DNA from: Fibrobacter sp.
GTDB taxonomy: Bacteria > Fibrobacterota > Chitinivibrionia > Chitinivibrionales > Chitinispirillaceae
Length of the DNA stretch: 38,592 nt
Direction of reading: 5' to 3'
Assembly (NCBI GenBank): GCA_012728995.1
Contig: JAAYEB010000006.1
Location: 1-38,592, forward strand
Within the stretch, counting starts at the first letter, position 1. Every line of letters starts with the position of its first letter. Both the position numbers and the translations under genes were made by a program. The notes beneath the pieces are model-generated. The model did not search any database and was not told the origin of the DNA. It saw only the letters and a list, made by a program, of their open reading frames with translations. Positions 18,500 through 27,961 of this stretch are shown one piece after another.

Positions 18500-20998
18500 A
18501 TGAAAGAAATTCAATCTGTTTTAAGAAGTAAAGTTTTACCTTTTGTTGAGAATCCGATGCGGTATACAGGTGCAGAGTTTAACTGCATCAAAAAAAATCT
18601 CTCAGAGTTAACAGTGCATGGTGTGCTCTGTTTTCCTGATCTGTATGATATTGGTATGTCTCATTTCGGCCTTCAGATCCTTTATAATCTGGTAAATAAA
18701 AATCCCAGATGGGCTCTTTCACGCTGTTTTCATCCATGGATTGATGCAGAGCAGTTATTGAAAAAGCTGAAAATACCCTTATATTCGCTTGAGTATTTTG
18801 CTCCTATAAAGGATGCTGACTGGATTGGTTTTTCTGTACAATATGAATTGCAATATACAAATATTCTGAACATGCTTGACCTGGCTGGTATTGAATTGCG
18901 CAGCGAACAAAGGAGTGGTGAAGATCCTGTTATTATAGCTGGGGGACCTTGTATCGGAAATCCACAACCACTTGCACCATACATTGACGTATTTGCAATT
19001 GGTGATGGAGAGGAAACAGTTGTATCGATCTGTTCTGTTTTGGAAAAAATGAAAGCCGGCAAAAAATCCCGTTTACAGACTATTGAAGCGCTTTCGGATA
19101 TTGCGGGTGTATATGTACCAGTTATACACAAAAAAAAGGTGGTTCATGCTGCAAAGGTACCGGTTCTGAAGAATGAATATTATCCACAAAAGCCGCTTGT
19201 TCCATTGATTAAAGTTGTTCATCACAGGCTGGCTGTAGAGGTAATGAGAGGCTGTACGCGCGGTTGCAGGTTCTGTTCTGCAGGCATGTATTATCGTCCT
19301 CTTCGTGAACGTGATCCTCAGGATATTTGTAACCAGATCCGCAAAGGTGTTGAGTCAACAGGACTCAAGGATGTCGGTTTGTTGAGTCTGTCAACAGCTG
19401 ATTACAGTTGTCTTAAAGATCTGCTTGAATTGGGACAGGTCATTAAAAGCAAACAACATATTTCCATTACTCTTCCATCAACAAGGATTGATGCATTGAA
19501 TGAAGAGCAGTTCCGTTTGTTTCGCACTGTTTCTTCTGTATCATCGATGACTATAGCCCCTGAAGCCGGCAGTCAAAGGCTGCGAAGGGTAATAAACAAA
19601 AGCTTTTCGGATCAGGAAATACTGGATACTGTTAAAAGAATGGCAGAAAATAATATACAGACCCTTAAACTTTACTTTATGATTGGTCTTCCTACGGAGT
19701 GCCAAGAAGATATCGAGGCGATTGTATCGCTTGTTTCACGTATTGCTGGTCTGGTGCGTGCCAGATCGGGGCGTTACATGGTTCATGTTGCGATATCTCC
19801 TTTTTCTCCCAAACCGCACACTCCTTTTCAGAGAGAAAAAATGGAAGATGTAGAAGTGTTGACAAATAGGGCTAAATATATCAAATATTCTTTGAAGAAT
19901 TTAAAGAACGTACGGGTTTCATACAGAAATTCTAAAATTACACTGTTGGAAACGCTCATGGCCAGAGGTGACAAATGTATTGCAGATCTGATCTGTCTTG
20001 CGTGGAAAAAGGGAGCACGTTTTGATGGCTGGGATGAATTGTTCGATTTTGAACGATGGAATAAAGCTGCATCTGAATTAAAAATTGATATTAAAAAATA
20101 TACAGACAGCATACCTTTATCGGAGGAATTACCCTGGTCCAATATATCTATCGGTGTAACACAGAAATTTCTGGAATTGCAACGGGAAAAAGCACTGAAA
20201 GAAGAGGCAACTCCTGATTGTCGCAGTGGTGGTTGTACAACTTGTGGGGTTTGTAACGGAAAAGTCAAAAATGTTTTTGGTTCTAAATTACAGTTGTCAA
20301 AACAGGGCTATTTCAGTAAAAAAGCAATACCTATTGACTGCAAGACAAACCGTTACCGGTTTTTTTACAGAAAAGGCGAATCACTTCGTTTTCTGGGACA
20401 TCACGATATGGTTGAAATTTTCAACAGGGCATTCATTATTGCGGAGATTCCGGTTCTTTATACAAAAGGATTTCATCCTCATCCGCGTTTATCATTTGGT
20501 CCGCCTCTGCCCTTTGGTTCAACAGGAGAAAATGAGGCTTTTGATGCTGTGATTACTGCAAATTTCGCGGGTGATTTACTGTGCATAAACAGATGGCTTC
20601 CTGAAAATCTTCAAGTTATAAATATAGTATCAATCAGTCCAGAACAAACATCCGTGAATGCTTCTGTAAAAGCTGTTATTTACAGGATCAGGCCCGATTT
20701 CGATACAGAGCCCAAGACCATTGCCGAAGCAATGAAAAACATTCTTAAAAGTGAAAAAATAGAGATTGTAAGCGAAAAAAAAGGAAAAATTCGTTGTAAA
20801 GATATTCGTCCCGGTATTCTGGATCTCAGCTTAAGACAAGAGCTTTTTATGGAAATTGAAGCAGTTTTGTCTATGGGATCAGGAAGATCATGTAAGCCTT
20901 CAGAATTAATCAAAGCGATGTTTTCACAGATGCAATTCAGTGATTTTCTGGTATGCAGGAAAGATGTTTTGTACAGTTCTGATGAGAAACCCAGTTAA
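18500..20998 (+). CDS. B12/radical SAM protein fused to DUF2344 (TIGR03960 + TIGR03936)
   Basis: The 832-residue protein joins two parts. Residues ~1-570 are a B12-binding-like domain and a radical SAM barrel with the cluster motif C252-x3-C256-x2-C259 (GCTRGCRFC). Residues ~617-832 are the DUF2344 domain (starting RYRFFYRKGESLRFLGHHDM). The linker holds four cysteines, 574, 579, 582 and 585 (CX4CX2CX2C), which could hold a second Fe-S cluster or zinc. The family is widespread in anaerobes, often near ribosome or RNase G genes, and its reaction is not established. Here it is followed by the giant kinase instead. It has a weak ribosome binding site and is divergent from the Ca2+ ATPase. Confidence 0.92.
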   Translation: MKEIQSVLRSKVLPFVENPMRYTGAEFNCIKKNLSELTVHGVLCFPDLYDIGMSHFGLQILYNLVNKNPRWALSRCFHPWIDAEQLLKKLKIPLYSLEYFAPIKDADWIGFSVQYELQYTNILNMLDLAGIELRSEQRSGEDPVIIAGGPCIGNPQPLAPYIDVFAIGDGEETVVSICSVLEKMKAGKKSRLQTIEALSDIAGVYVPVIHKKKVVHAAKVPVLKNEYYPQKPLVPLIKVVHHRLAVEVMRGCTRGCRFCSAGMYYRPLRERDPQDICNQIRKGVESTGLKDVGLLSLSTADYSCLKDLLELGQVIKSKQHISITLPSTRIDALNEEQFRLFRTVSSVSSMTIAPEAGSQRLRRVINKSFSDQEILDTVKRMAENNIQTLKLYFMIGLPTECQEDIEAIVSLVSRIAGLVRARSGRYMVHVAISPFSPKPHTPFQREKMEDVEVLTNRAKYIKYSLKNLKNVRVSYRNSKITLLETLMARGDKCIADLICLAWKKGARFDGWDELFDFERWNKAASELKIDIKKYTDSIPLSEELPWSNISIGVTQKFLELQREKALKEEATPDCRSGGCTTCGVCNGKVKNVFGSKLQLSKQGYFSKKAIPIDCKTNRYRFFYRKGESLRFLGHHDMVEIFNRAFIIAEIPVLYTKGFHPHPRLSFGPPLPFGSTGENEAFDAVITANFAGDLLCINRWLPENLQVINIVSISPEQTSVNASVKAVIYRIRPDFDTEPKTIAEAMKNILKSEKIEIVSEKKGKIRCKDIRPGILDLSLRQELFMEIEAVLSMGSGRSCKPSELIKAMFSQMQFSDFLVCRKDVLYSSDEKPS

Positions 20999-21011
20999 TT
21001 CTGGAGAAACC

Positions 21012-21049
21012 GGATAGCTTGTATTCGAGGAGAGGGTGGATAGCTTGTA
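21012..21049. repeat. 12-bp direct repeat upstream of the hybrid kinase
   Basis: GGATAGCTTGTA occurs perfectly at 21012-21023 and 21038-21049, a 26-bp period (about 2.5 helical turns), between the radical-SAM stop and the hybrid kinase start. It could be a tandem activator site or a chance duplication. Confidence 0.6.
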
Positions 21050-21245
21050 GCTGAAGATCCAGCAATGGACATGAAATACAATTGACAAAGAATATATCTG
21101 AAATTCAGTTTTTTGAATGAAAAAGAACCGAATTTTATCTGTAATTAGGAGATTTTCGAGAAAAAAGGTGCAAAAATATTGACTTGATTGAGACGGTATC
21201 ATAAAATAAATAGTTATCTCTTAACCCCCCATCATGAGAGGTACT

Positions 21246-24200
21246 ATGGGAATGTTTATTGGAGAATATCAGGTTGTAGAAGAGCTGATATCGGATGGAA
21301 AAACCGGTATCTATTCAGCACACAGTTCTCTTTCCGGAGAATTTTATATTATAAGGGTTTGTGATTGCAGTAAAGATAAAAAGCGCACCCTCAACGAGTT
21401 TTCGATAAACAGAGATTTTAATATTGCATCCGGTCTTGATCATCCCAATATCGCCAGGCCTGTAGATAAGTTTATTTGTGAATATGGTCTGGCAATAGTT
21501 TACAAACATATCGAAGGTACAACACTGGAGCGGGCATTATATACCGGGAAGAGGTATTCTTTATCGGATTGCTTTAAAATAGTGTCCCAGATTCTGGATG
21601 CATTGCATTATATACACAGCAGAGGAATACTACATTGTAATATCAACCCGCAAACAGTTTTCATAGGTGATGATAATGGAGTGAAATTGTTTGATTTCCG
21701 GTATGCATTAACCGATGATGAAGCGTGCAAGATACCGGAAGGCAAAGTTGTTGGTAAAATACCTTATATTTCACCCGAGCAGACTGGTTTTACAGAAAAC
21801 AAGATTGATGCCAGATCGGATTTATTCTGCACAGGAGTTTTATTTTACAAACTTTTGTGCGGAAAAGTACCCTTTGGAGTTGAAGATGGACCGATGGATC
21901 AGTTTCTTACTTCAATGTTCAAAACAGACGTATCACCGATAAGGTCCATACACGTATATGTAAATGAGGTACTGCTTAAAGCTCTTCGCATAATGCCTTC
22001 AGAACGATATCAGACTGCATCAGGATTTAAATTTGACATTCAGAGTGTCACTGAAATATTAATTGACGGAAATAACAGTAGTTTCATTGCAGGGAAAAAG
22101 GATCTGTTAATCGCTGCGGGAGAATCGAAAGTCTTTATCGCCCGTGATGAAGAGATACAGACGCTTAAGAAAAGTTATGATAATTTCCTGAAAAAGGGTG
22201 TAGTTTCGGTAGTTATATATGGACCCTCCGGAATCGGGAAAACTGAAATCGTCAAGCAATTCAGAAAAGGTTTGAGAAGGGAAGAGGGAATACAGTTTAT
22301 TAATGTTAAATGTAATCAGTTTACTATTCATCAACCCTTTTCTGTCTATAACCAGATCATACTCTCTGTGATCAGTTCGATTGATACTGTATTTGACATA
22401 GAAAACAGAAACAGTATTATTAATTATCTAAACAGGAAAATGCAGGGTAATTCCGGGTTAATCTGCAAGATAATTCCTGAAATGTCGGAGTGGTTTCCCA
22501 AAATAAATAATATAGACAAGATTGAGCCTGACAAGGAGGCTGATCGTCTTACGTATGTATTATCGAATCTGCTTAAAACTTTTTGCGAAAAACTGAAACT
22601 GATTTTATTTGTAGATGACATACAATGGATTGACAAAGTGTCAAATGATATTTTGCTGAATTGCAGAAATATAAGCTGTCCAATGATGTTGATATCTACA
22701 TTGCGGACAGATGGTGAGTATTCAAGGAAAATGCTTTTTGGTAACCAGATCGCAAAAACCGCAGATAAAATTGTAGAAATTAAACCATTACACGAAACCG
22801 ACATAGAATGGTATCTATCATACAAATTTGGTGATATCAGCAATAAATATTATTTGCGTAAACTGATACTGCAGAAGTGTAATGGAAATCCTTTCATGTT
22901 ACTGGAACTTATCAAGTACCTTATAGACAGCTCTCTGCTATATGAAAATGAGAACGGATGGGAATTCAGGGTAAGGGAAGTCTGTAATCTGCCAGACCAT
23001 TTTGATTCCGTATCACTTATCATGCACAGGTTTTCAGGGTTTGATAAGGAACAGATGTCTTTTTTGCAAATATGTGCAATAATCGGCAAGGCAGACATGT
23101 CTCTGATCAACGAGCTTGGCGCCTTTGGAAACAAGCTTGTTCCAATGATTCGTAAAATGGAATATGCCGGGATTATACGTTACACCGGAAATGGTGAATG
23201 TGTATTTTTACACGACAAGATCCACGCGGCGGTGCTCAGGACAATAAATGAGAACAACCGTATAATGCTTTATGAGAAATTGGCAAATGTTTATGAATCG
23301 AGAGTGGAGCAGGACAAGGATTATCTGTTTAAAGCAGCAAACGCCTGGCTTAATACCGGAAATGTAAAAAAAGCCTTTCATTATTCCTATAATGCCGGTC
23401 AATATGCCAGAGAAAAGCTTGCATTTGACCATTCGGTACGGTTTTTCAGGAATGCGCTTTTGCTTGCGGGTCAGTTAAAAAAGACCGGGGGAAGTGAATT
23501 GACGGTAAGCGTTTACAAGATTCGGTTATCACTTGGAGATGCACTATTATTATCTGGTAAGCACGAACAGGCAATGCATGTTTTTAGTGACCTGCTTGAA
23601 AATGATGACGGGAGGGATAAAAAACTGACAATAGATCTGTTGTCAAAGCTTGGGATAATTTTTTATAAAATGGGAGAATTCAAACAGTCTATTGTATATC
23701 TCAAAAGGGCATTGGCCTATTTTGAGATAAGAATTCCGGAAAAAAGAATATTGATACTATTTAATCTGTTGCTGGAAGTATTAAGACAGGCATTACATTC
23801 AATAGGCATCAAAAGGAGAGTGCGAAAGCAGAAGAAAGGAGAAACTGTAATACTGAGGCTTTTAAACAAGCTGTCATTATCGCTTTATTTTACAGACATG
23901 TTTGGTTGTTTATATTACCATGTCAAAGCGCTGAATCTATTTGACAAGCTTGAATACAGTTGTGAATCCATAGAGGCTTATTTGACACACGGGATAGTCG
24001 TTAATCAGTTGTTCATGAAAAAGAGGGGATTGAAATATGTAAAAAAGGCAATTTCCCAGGCTAAGAAATTGAACCGCACTGATCTTCTTGCAACCGGGTA
24101 TTCATATCAGGGGATGGTTCTTTACTTTGGAGCCAGGTGGAAAGAAGCAGAAGAGAGCTTTAATACCAGCATAGAGTTATTTGAATCCATTGGTGATATG

Positions 24201-26357
24201 TCTTCAAAATCACTTTGTACGGAGCATCTTTGGAGAATCCAGTTGATGAGAGGTCAACTGTCTGAAGCAAAGAAATATATTCAGTACACGATTGTGAATT
24301 GCCGGAAAACTGAAGACAAACATTATCTTCATTCTTCAACATCTGCGAAAGTGATGATAAATACTATTCAGAAAAAGGGATCATCACCGCAGGATATTGA
24401 ACTGGTAAACAAGTCTTTTAAAAACAGGGATATTTTCCTGACATATACTCATACTGCCATGTCTTTATTTGAAAAAGAGATACTGGAAGGTAATTATGTT
24501 TTAGCAGAGGAGATCGCGAATGTACTGATACCGTTTATAAATAAAAATGGTTTGAATTATGAGTATAATGTAAAGGCATTCTCATTGATGTGCGAATTGA
24601 TTTTCCGCAAATATTCAGGTGCAGGATTTGGTGCTGAGAAAGGTTTACGATTCAGATATATGCGGAGCCTCATGGCTTTGATTTTGTCCAGTTTCTGTTA
24701 TCCTGCATACAGGGGTGCTGCATATCGCGCAATTGCCTGGTATCTGATATTGGCAAAAAGAGAGAAGCTTGTTTCAAAATTTTTTAAAAAATCAATTGGT
24801 ATCTATCATCGTCTGGATATCAATTATGAAAAAGCACGTACTGTCAATGATTATGGAAATTTCCTTGAAAAAAAGAATGCTCCAGGCTTGGCGAGAAATC
24901 AGTTCGATATTGCATATAAATTGTTTGAGAGTATTGGCGCATGTCTGGAAACTGACCGACTGGTAAACAGGGTCAGTAATGATGTACGCAGGGAGATTGT
25001 TTCAAGCAATGAAAAATCATCTGTGCTGCCGATGGAGAACAGTAATCATGTACGTTTTGACTCACTTTTAATGGTAAGTTCATCTATATCCGGAATCAGT
25101 GAAATGCCGGTTTTACTGAATCAGATCCTTACAGCCATGATTAAGGTTACAGGTGCACAATATGGTGGAATATTTCTTTGTGATAATAATAATGAGACAC
25201 GAAAAATGCTTTTACGGGATTATGCCGGTAATAATCTTGATAATACAACAGTATACATATCTTCCAAACTTCTGGAAAAGACCAGACAGTACAAACAGGT
25301 TATATGTGTAAGAGATGGTATGGAAGAGGAGTTTAAAGATGGTGGTATAGAGAAAAACCGGTCGGTTTTATGCGCCCCATTATTTCGTGAGGATAATTAC
25401 ATGGGTTGTGTTTATCTGGGCAACGACAAAATGAGTGGTTTGTTTTCTGAAAGTGCTATTAAATCTGCACAGATTCTTGCTGCACAGGCAAGTATTTTAA
25501 TGGAGAATGCATTTTTGGTGGAGAAATACAAACAGCTTAACCGGGATCTGGACAAAAAGGTTAAACAGCAGACACAGGATATTCTTGAAAAAAATCATCA
25601 ACTTGAAATTGCAAATCTCAAACTTGTAGAATCTGAGCGAATGAAAGGGATTCTTTCGGGAACATTGGTTCATGATATAAAGAATTATGCAGCTGGTATT
25701 GAGGGTAATCTTCAATATCTTGGAAGAAGGCTGGAAAATGACCCTAAAATAAAGAGAATTGTGGATATGGTATGTGAAACATGTTCTGATATCGTAAGTC
25801 TGGCGTCTAATCTTCTTGATGTTGCGAAGATGGATGATGGGAAACTGCTTATCAGAGCTGAAAATCTTCAGTTCGGATATATTGAGGGCATGATTTTAAA
25901 ATTTACTGGAAATTCATTATTTGAAGAAAAAAATATAACTCTTAAAATTAATTCACCTGTTGAGCCATTTGTCATAAAAGCTGATGTTTATCTTTTGGAG
26001 AGGGTTATTCAGAATATGATAAGTAATGCTGCCAAGTATATTCCAAAAAACGGAAGTTTTGAACTAAGCTTTGAGTCGCTCAATAATTACAATACAATCT
26101 GTTTTTTTAATTCTGGCAGGCCAATTCCAGATAATGAAAAGGATATTTTATTTGAAAAATATGCCCGTCTTGAAAATCGTCAGTCACAGTACTCTAAAGG
26201 CTTGGGACTGTTTTTTTGCAGGATGGTTATGAATGCCCACAATGGTAAAATATGGGTAGATTCAGATGAATTTGGCAACTGTTTTAAACTCGCATTTCCC
26301 CGCATTGAAGAGAAATATCCGCAGATTCAAACCCCCTTTGAAGTTTTGCAGGCTTGA
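21246..26357 (+). CDS. HstK-like hybrid kinase: pseudokinase, AAA ATPase, repeats, GAF, histidine kinase
   Basis: GAGAGG at 21236-21241 supports a start at 21246, or the next ATG at 21252; an earlier in-frame ATG (21234) overlaps that site. The product has about 1703 residues. Domains: kinase-like ~8-270; AAA ATPase ~296-640 (Walker A GPSGIGKT 326-333, Walker B LILFVDD); helical repeats ~700-1250; GAF ~1279-1431; coiled coil; histidine kinase with H-box LVHDIKN (His1476), an N-box (QNMISNAAKY) and GLGL. YISPEQTG in the kinase domain is a mark of cyanobacterial HstK-type proteins. The catalytic loop reads HCNINP, so the catalytic Asp is Asn132, and Arg37 stands where the ATP Lys is expected: probably a pseudokinase. 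No membrane segment or receiver domain is seen, and no response regulator is nearby. Confidence 0.9.
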   Translation: MGMFIGEYQVVEELISDGKTGIYSAHSSLSGEFYIIRVCDCSKDKKRTLNEFSINRDFNIASGLDHPNIARPVDKFICEYGLAIVYKHIEGTTLERALYTGKRYSLSDCFKIVSQILDALHYIHSRGILHCNINPQTVFIGDDNGVKLFDFRYALTDDEACKIPEGKVVGKIPYISPEQTGFTENKIDARSDLFCTGVLFYKLLCGKVPFGVEDGPMDQFLTSMFKTDVSPIRSIHVYVNEVLLKALRIMPSERYQTASGFKFDIQSVTEILIDGNNSSFIAGKKDLLIAAGESKVFIARDEEIQTLKKSYDNFLKKGVVSVVIYGPSGIGKTEIVKQFRKGLRREEGIQFINVKCNQFTIHQPFSVYNQIILSVISSIDTVFDIENRNSIINYLNRKMQGNSGLICKIIPEMSEWFPKINNIDKIEPDKEADRLTYVLSNLLKTFCEKLKLILFVDDIQWIDKVSNDILLNCRNISCPMMLISTLRTDGEYSRKMLFGNQIAKTADKIVEIKPLHETDIEWYLSYKFGDISNKYYLRKLILQKCNGNPFMLLELIKYLIDSSLLYENENGWEFRVREVCNLPDHFDSVSLIMHRFSGFDKEQMSFLQICAIIGKADMSLINELGAFGNKLVPMIRKMEYAGIIRYTGNGECVFLHDKIHAAVLRTINENNRIMLYEKLANVYESRVEQDKDYLFKAANAWLNTGNVKKAFHYSYNAGQYAREKLAFDHSVRFFRNALLLAGQLKKTGGSELTVSVYKIRLSLGDALLLSGKHEQAMHVFSDLLENDDGRDKKLTIDLLSKLGIIFYKMGEFKQSIVYLKRALAYFEIRIPEKRILILFNLLLEVLRQALHSIGIKRRVRKQKKGETVILRLLNKLSLSLYFTDMFGCLYYHVKALNLFDKLEYSCESIEAYLTHGIVVNQLFMKKRGLKYVKKAISQAKKLNRTDLLATGYSYQGMVLYFGARWKEAEESFNTSIELFESIGDMSSKSLCTEHLWRIQLMRGQLSEAKKYIQYTIVNCRKTEDKHYLHSSTSAKVMINTIQKKGSSPQDIELVNKSFKNRDIFLTYTHTAMSLFEKEILEGNYVLAEEIANVLIPFINKNGLNYEYNVKAFSLMCELIFRKYSGAGFGAEKGLRFRYMRSLMALILSSFCYPAYRGAAYRAIAWYLILAKREKLVSKFFKKSIGIYHRLDINYEKARTVNDYGNFLEKKNAPGLARNQFDIAYKLFESIGACLETDRLVNRVSNDVRREIVSSNEKSSVLPMENSNHVRFDSLLMVSSSISGISEMPVLLNQILTAMIKVTGAQYGGIFLCDNNNETRKMLLRDYAGNNLDNTTVYISSKLLEKTRQYKQVICVRDGMEEEFKDGGIEKNRSVLCAPLFREDNYMGCVYLGNDKMSGLFSESAIKSAQILAAQASILMENAFLVEKYKQLNRDLDKKVKQQTQDILEKNHQLEIANLKLVESERMKGILSGTLVHDIKNYAAGIEGNLQYLGRRLENDPKIKRIVDMVCETCSDIVSLASNLLDVAKMDDGKLLIRAENLQFGYIEGMILKFTGNSLFEEKNITLKINSPVEPFVIKADVYLLERVIQNMISNAAKYIPKNGSFELSFESLNNYNTICFFNSGRPIPDNEKDILFEKYARLENRQSQYSKGLGLFFCRMVMNAHNGKIWVDSDEFGNCFKLAFPRIEEKYPQIQTPFEVLQA

Positions 26358-26497
26358 GAATACTCTTTTTTTTAGTTTGAGGGTTGTACAGGCTTTTTAC
26401 AGAAATTATTTTGGTTAACACTCATCTTTTGATTCTTTTTAATGTATTTACCCGAAATATATGGTGATAAAACTTAGTCCCTAGTGGAAGGAGTAGA

Positions 26498-27913
26498 ATG
26501 TATCGACGCGAAATAACTGAATTCGAAAAACAATATCTCGAGCAGTCTTCAGAAATTGCAATCATGAATAACTGCATTGATGCAGAAACATATTCCAGAT
26601 ACAACGTAAAACGTGGATTACGCAACAATGATGGAACTGGGGTACTTGTTGGTTTAACAAGAATTGGAGATGTTCATGGATACATCATGGATGAAAACGA
26701 GAAAGTTCCGGTTGAGGGGAGACTCAGATACAGGGGTATAGATATTGGAGATATTGTAGAGGGATTTCAGGCTGATAAGAGATTCGGGTTTAATGAAGTA
26801 GCTTATTTGCTTTTATTTGGGTATCTTCCAGACAAACTGCAGTTAGAAAATTTCAAGGACATGCTGGATTCTTGCAGGGATTTGACGGCTGGTTTTACAG
26901 AAAATATGATTCTCAAGGCACCCAGTTCCAACATAATGAATAAATTAGCAAGGGCTGTTCTTGCTTCTTATTCTTATGATGACAACCCGGATGATTTAAG
27001 TATAAAGAATGTTTTGCGTCAGTGTATAGAATTGATTGCACGTTTTCCAACGATGATCGCTTACGGATTTCAGGCAAAAAGCCATTACTATGATGGTAAA
27101 AGCTTGTTTATTCATAATCCGCAGTCAGGTTTGAGTACTGCACAGAATTTTCTCCATATGATCCGACCAGACAGCAGTTTTACTGATCTTGAAGCAGAAA
27201 CGCTTGATTTGGCTCTGGTTCTGCATGCTGAGCATGGTGGAGGAAATAATTCGGCTTTCGCTCTTCATGTTGTATCATCATCCGGTACAGATACCTATTC
27301 AGCAATTGCTGCTGCAGTGGGTGCACTTAAAGGACCCAAGCATGGGGGAGCCAATATCAAGGTTGCTTCAATGATGGAAGATATATGCAATAATGTTAAA
27401 GACTGGTCTGATGAGGATCAGATAGCTGCATATCTGACAAAAATTTTGAATAAAGAGGCATTTGATCATACCGGATTAATTTATGGCATGGGACATGCCG
27501 TGTATACACTTTCAGATCCTCGTGCGATTATTTTGCGCAACAAGGCAGAGGAACTGGCAAAAGAAAAATCCAGGACAGATGAGTTTGAGTTATACAGGAG
27601 AATTGAACGTATCGCACCGCAGGTATTTAATAAAGTAAAAGGGAATAAAAAAACAGTATCTGCAAATGTGGATTTTTATTCAGGGTTTGTATACGATATG
27701 CTGAACATTCCCAGAGATCTGTATACACCAATTTTTGCCCTTTCAAGGATAGCAGGATGGTCAGCCCACAGAATTGAAGAACTTGTAAGTGGAGGAAGAA
27801 TAATCAGGCCTGCTTATAAAAATGTTTCAAAAAGAAAACATTATATTTCTCTTGATCAGAGAGAGTGTATAAATGAACCTGTTGATGCTCTGGTTTTTGA
27901 TACATTTTTATAG
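26498..27913 (+). CDS. gltA: Citrate synthase
   Basis: The 471-residue protein condenses oxaloacetate and acetyl-CoA. Catalytic residues are present: His246 (HAEHGGGNNS), His282 (GPKHGGANIK) and Asp392 (NVDFYSG), matching His274, His320 and Asp375 of the pig enzyme. The N-terminal extension (about 50 residues, with YNVKRGLRNNDGTGVLVGLT) resembles citrate/methylcitrate synthases of clostridia and relatives rather than the NADH-regulated enterobacterial type. AAGGAG precedes the ATG. It stands 48 bp before the selenoprotein gene and may be cotranscribed with it. 2-methylcitrate synthase activity cannot be excluded. Confidence 0.95.
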   Translation: MYRREITEFEKQYLEQSSEIAIMNNCIDAETYSRYNVKRGLRNNDGTGVLVGLTRIGDVHGYIMDENEKVPVEGRLRYRGIDIGDIVEGFQADKRFGFNEVAYLLLFGYLPDKLQLENFKDMLDSCRDLTAGFTENMILKAPSSNIMNKLARAVLASYSYDDNPDDLSIKNVLRQCIELIARFPTMIAYGFQAKSHYYDGKSLFIHNPQSGLSTAQNFLHMIRPDSSFTDLEAETLDLALVLHAEHGGGNNSAFALHVVSSSGTDTYSAIAAAVGALKGPKHGGANIKVASMMEDICNNVKDWSDEDQIAAYLTKILNKEAFDHTGLIYGMGHAVYTLSDPRAIILRNKAEELAKEKSRTDEFELYRRIERIAPQVFNKVKGNKKTVSANVDFYSGFVYDMLNIPRDLYTPIFALSRIAGWSAHRIEELVSGGRIIRPAYKNVSKRKHYISLDQRECINEPVDALVFDTFL

Positions 27914-27961
27914 AAATACAGAACGGATCAATCATGGCGAAATCAATATTAGGAGGTTTGT

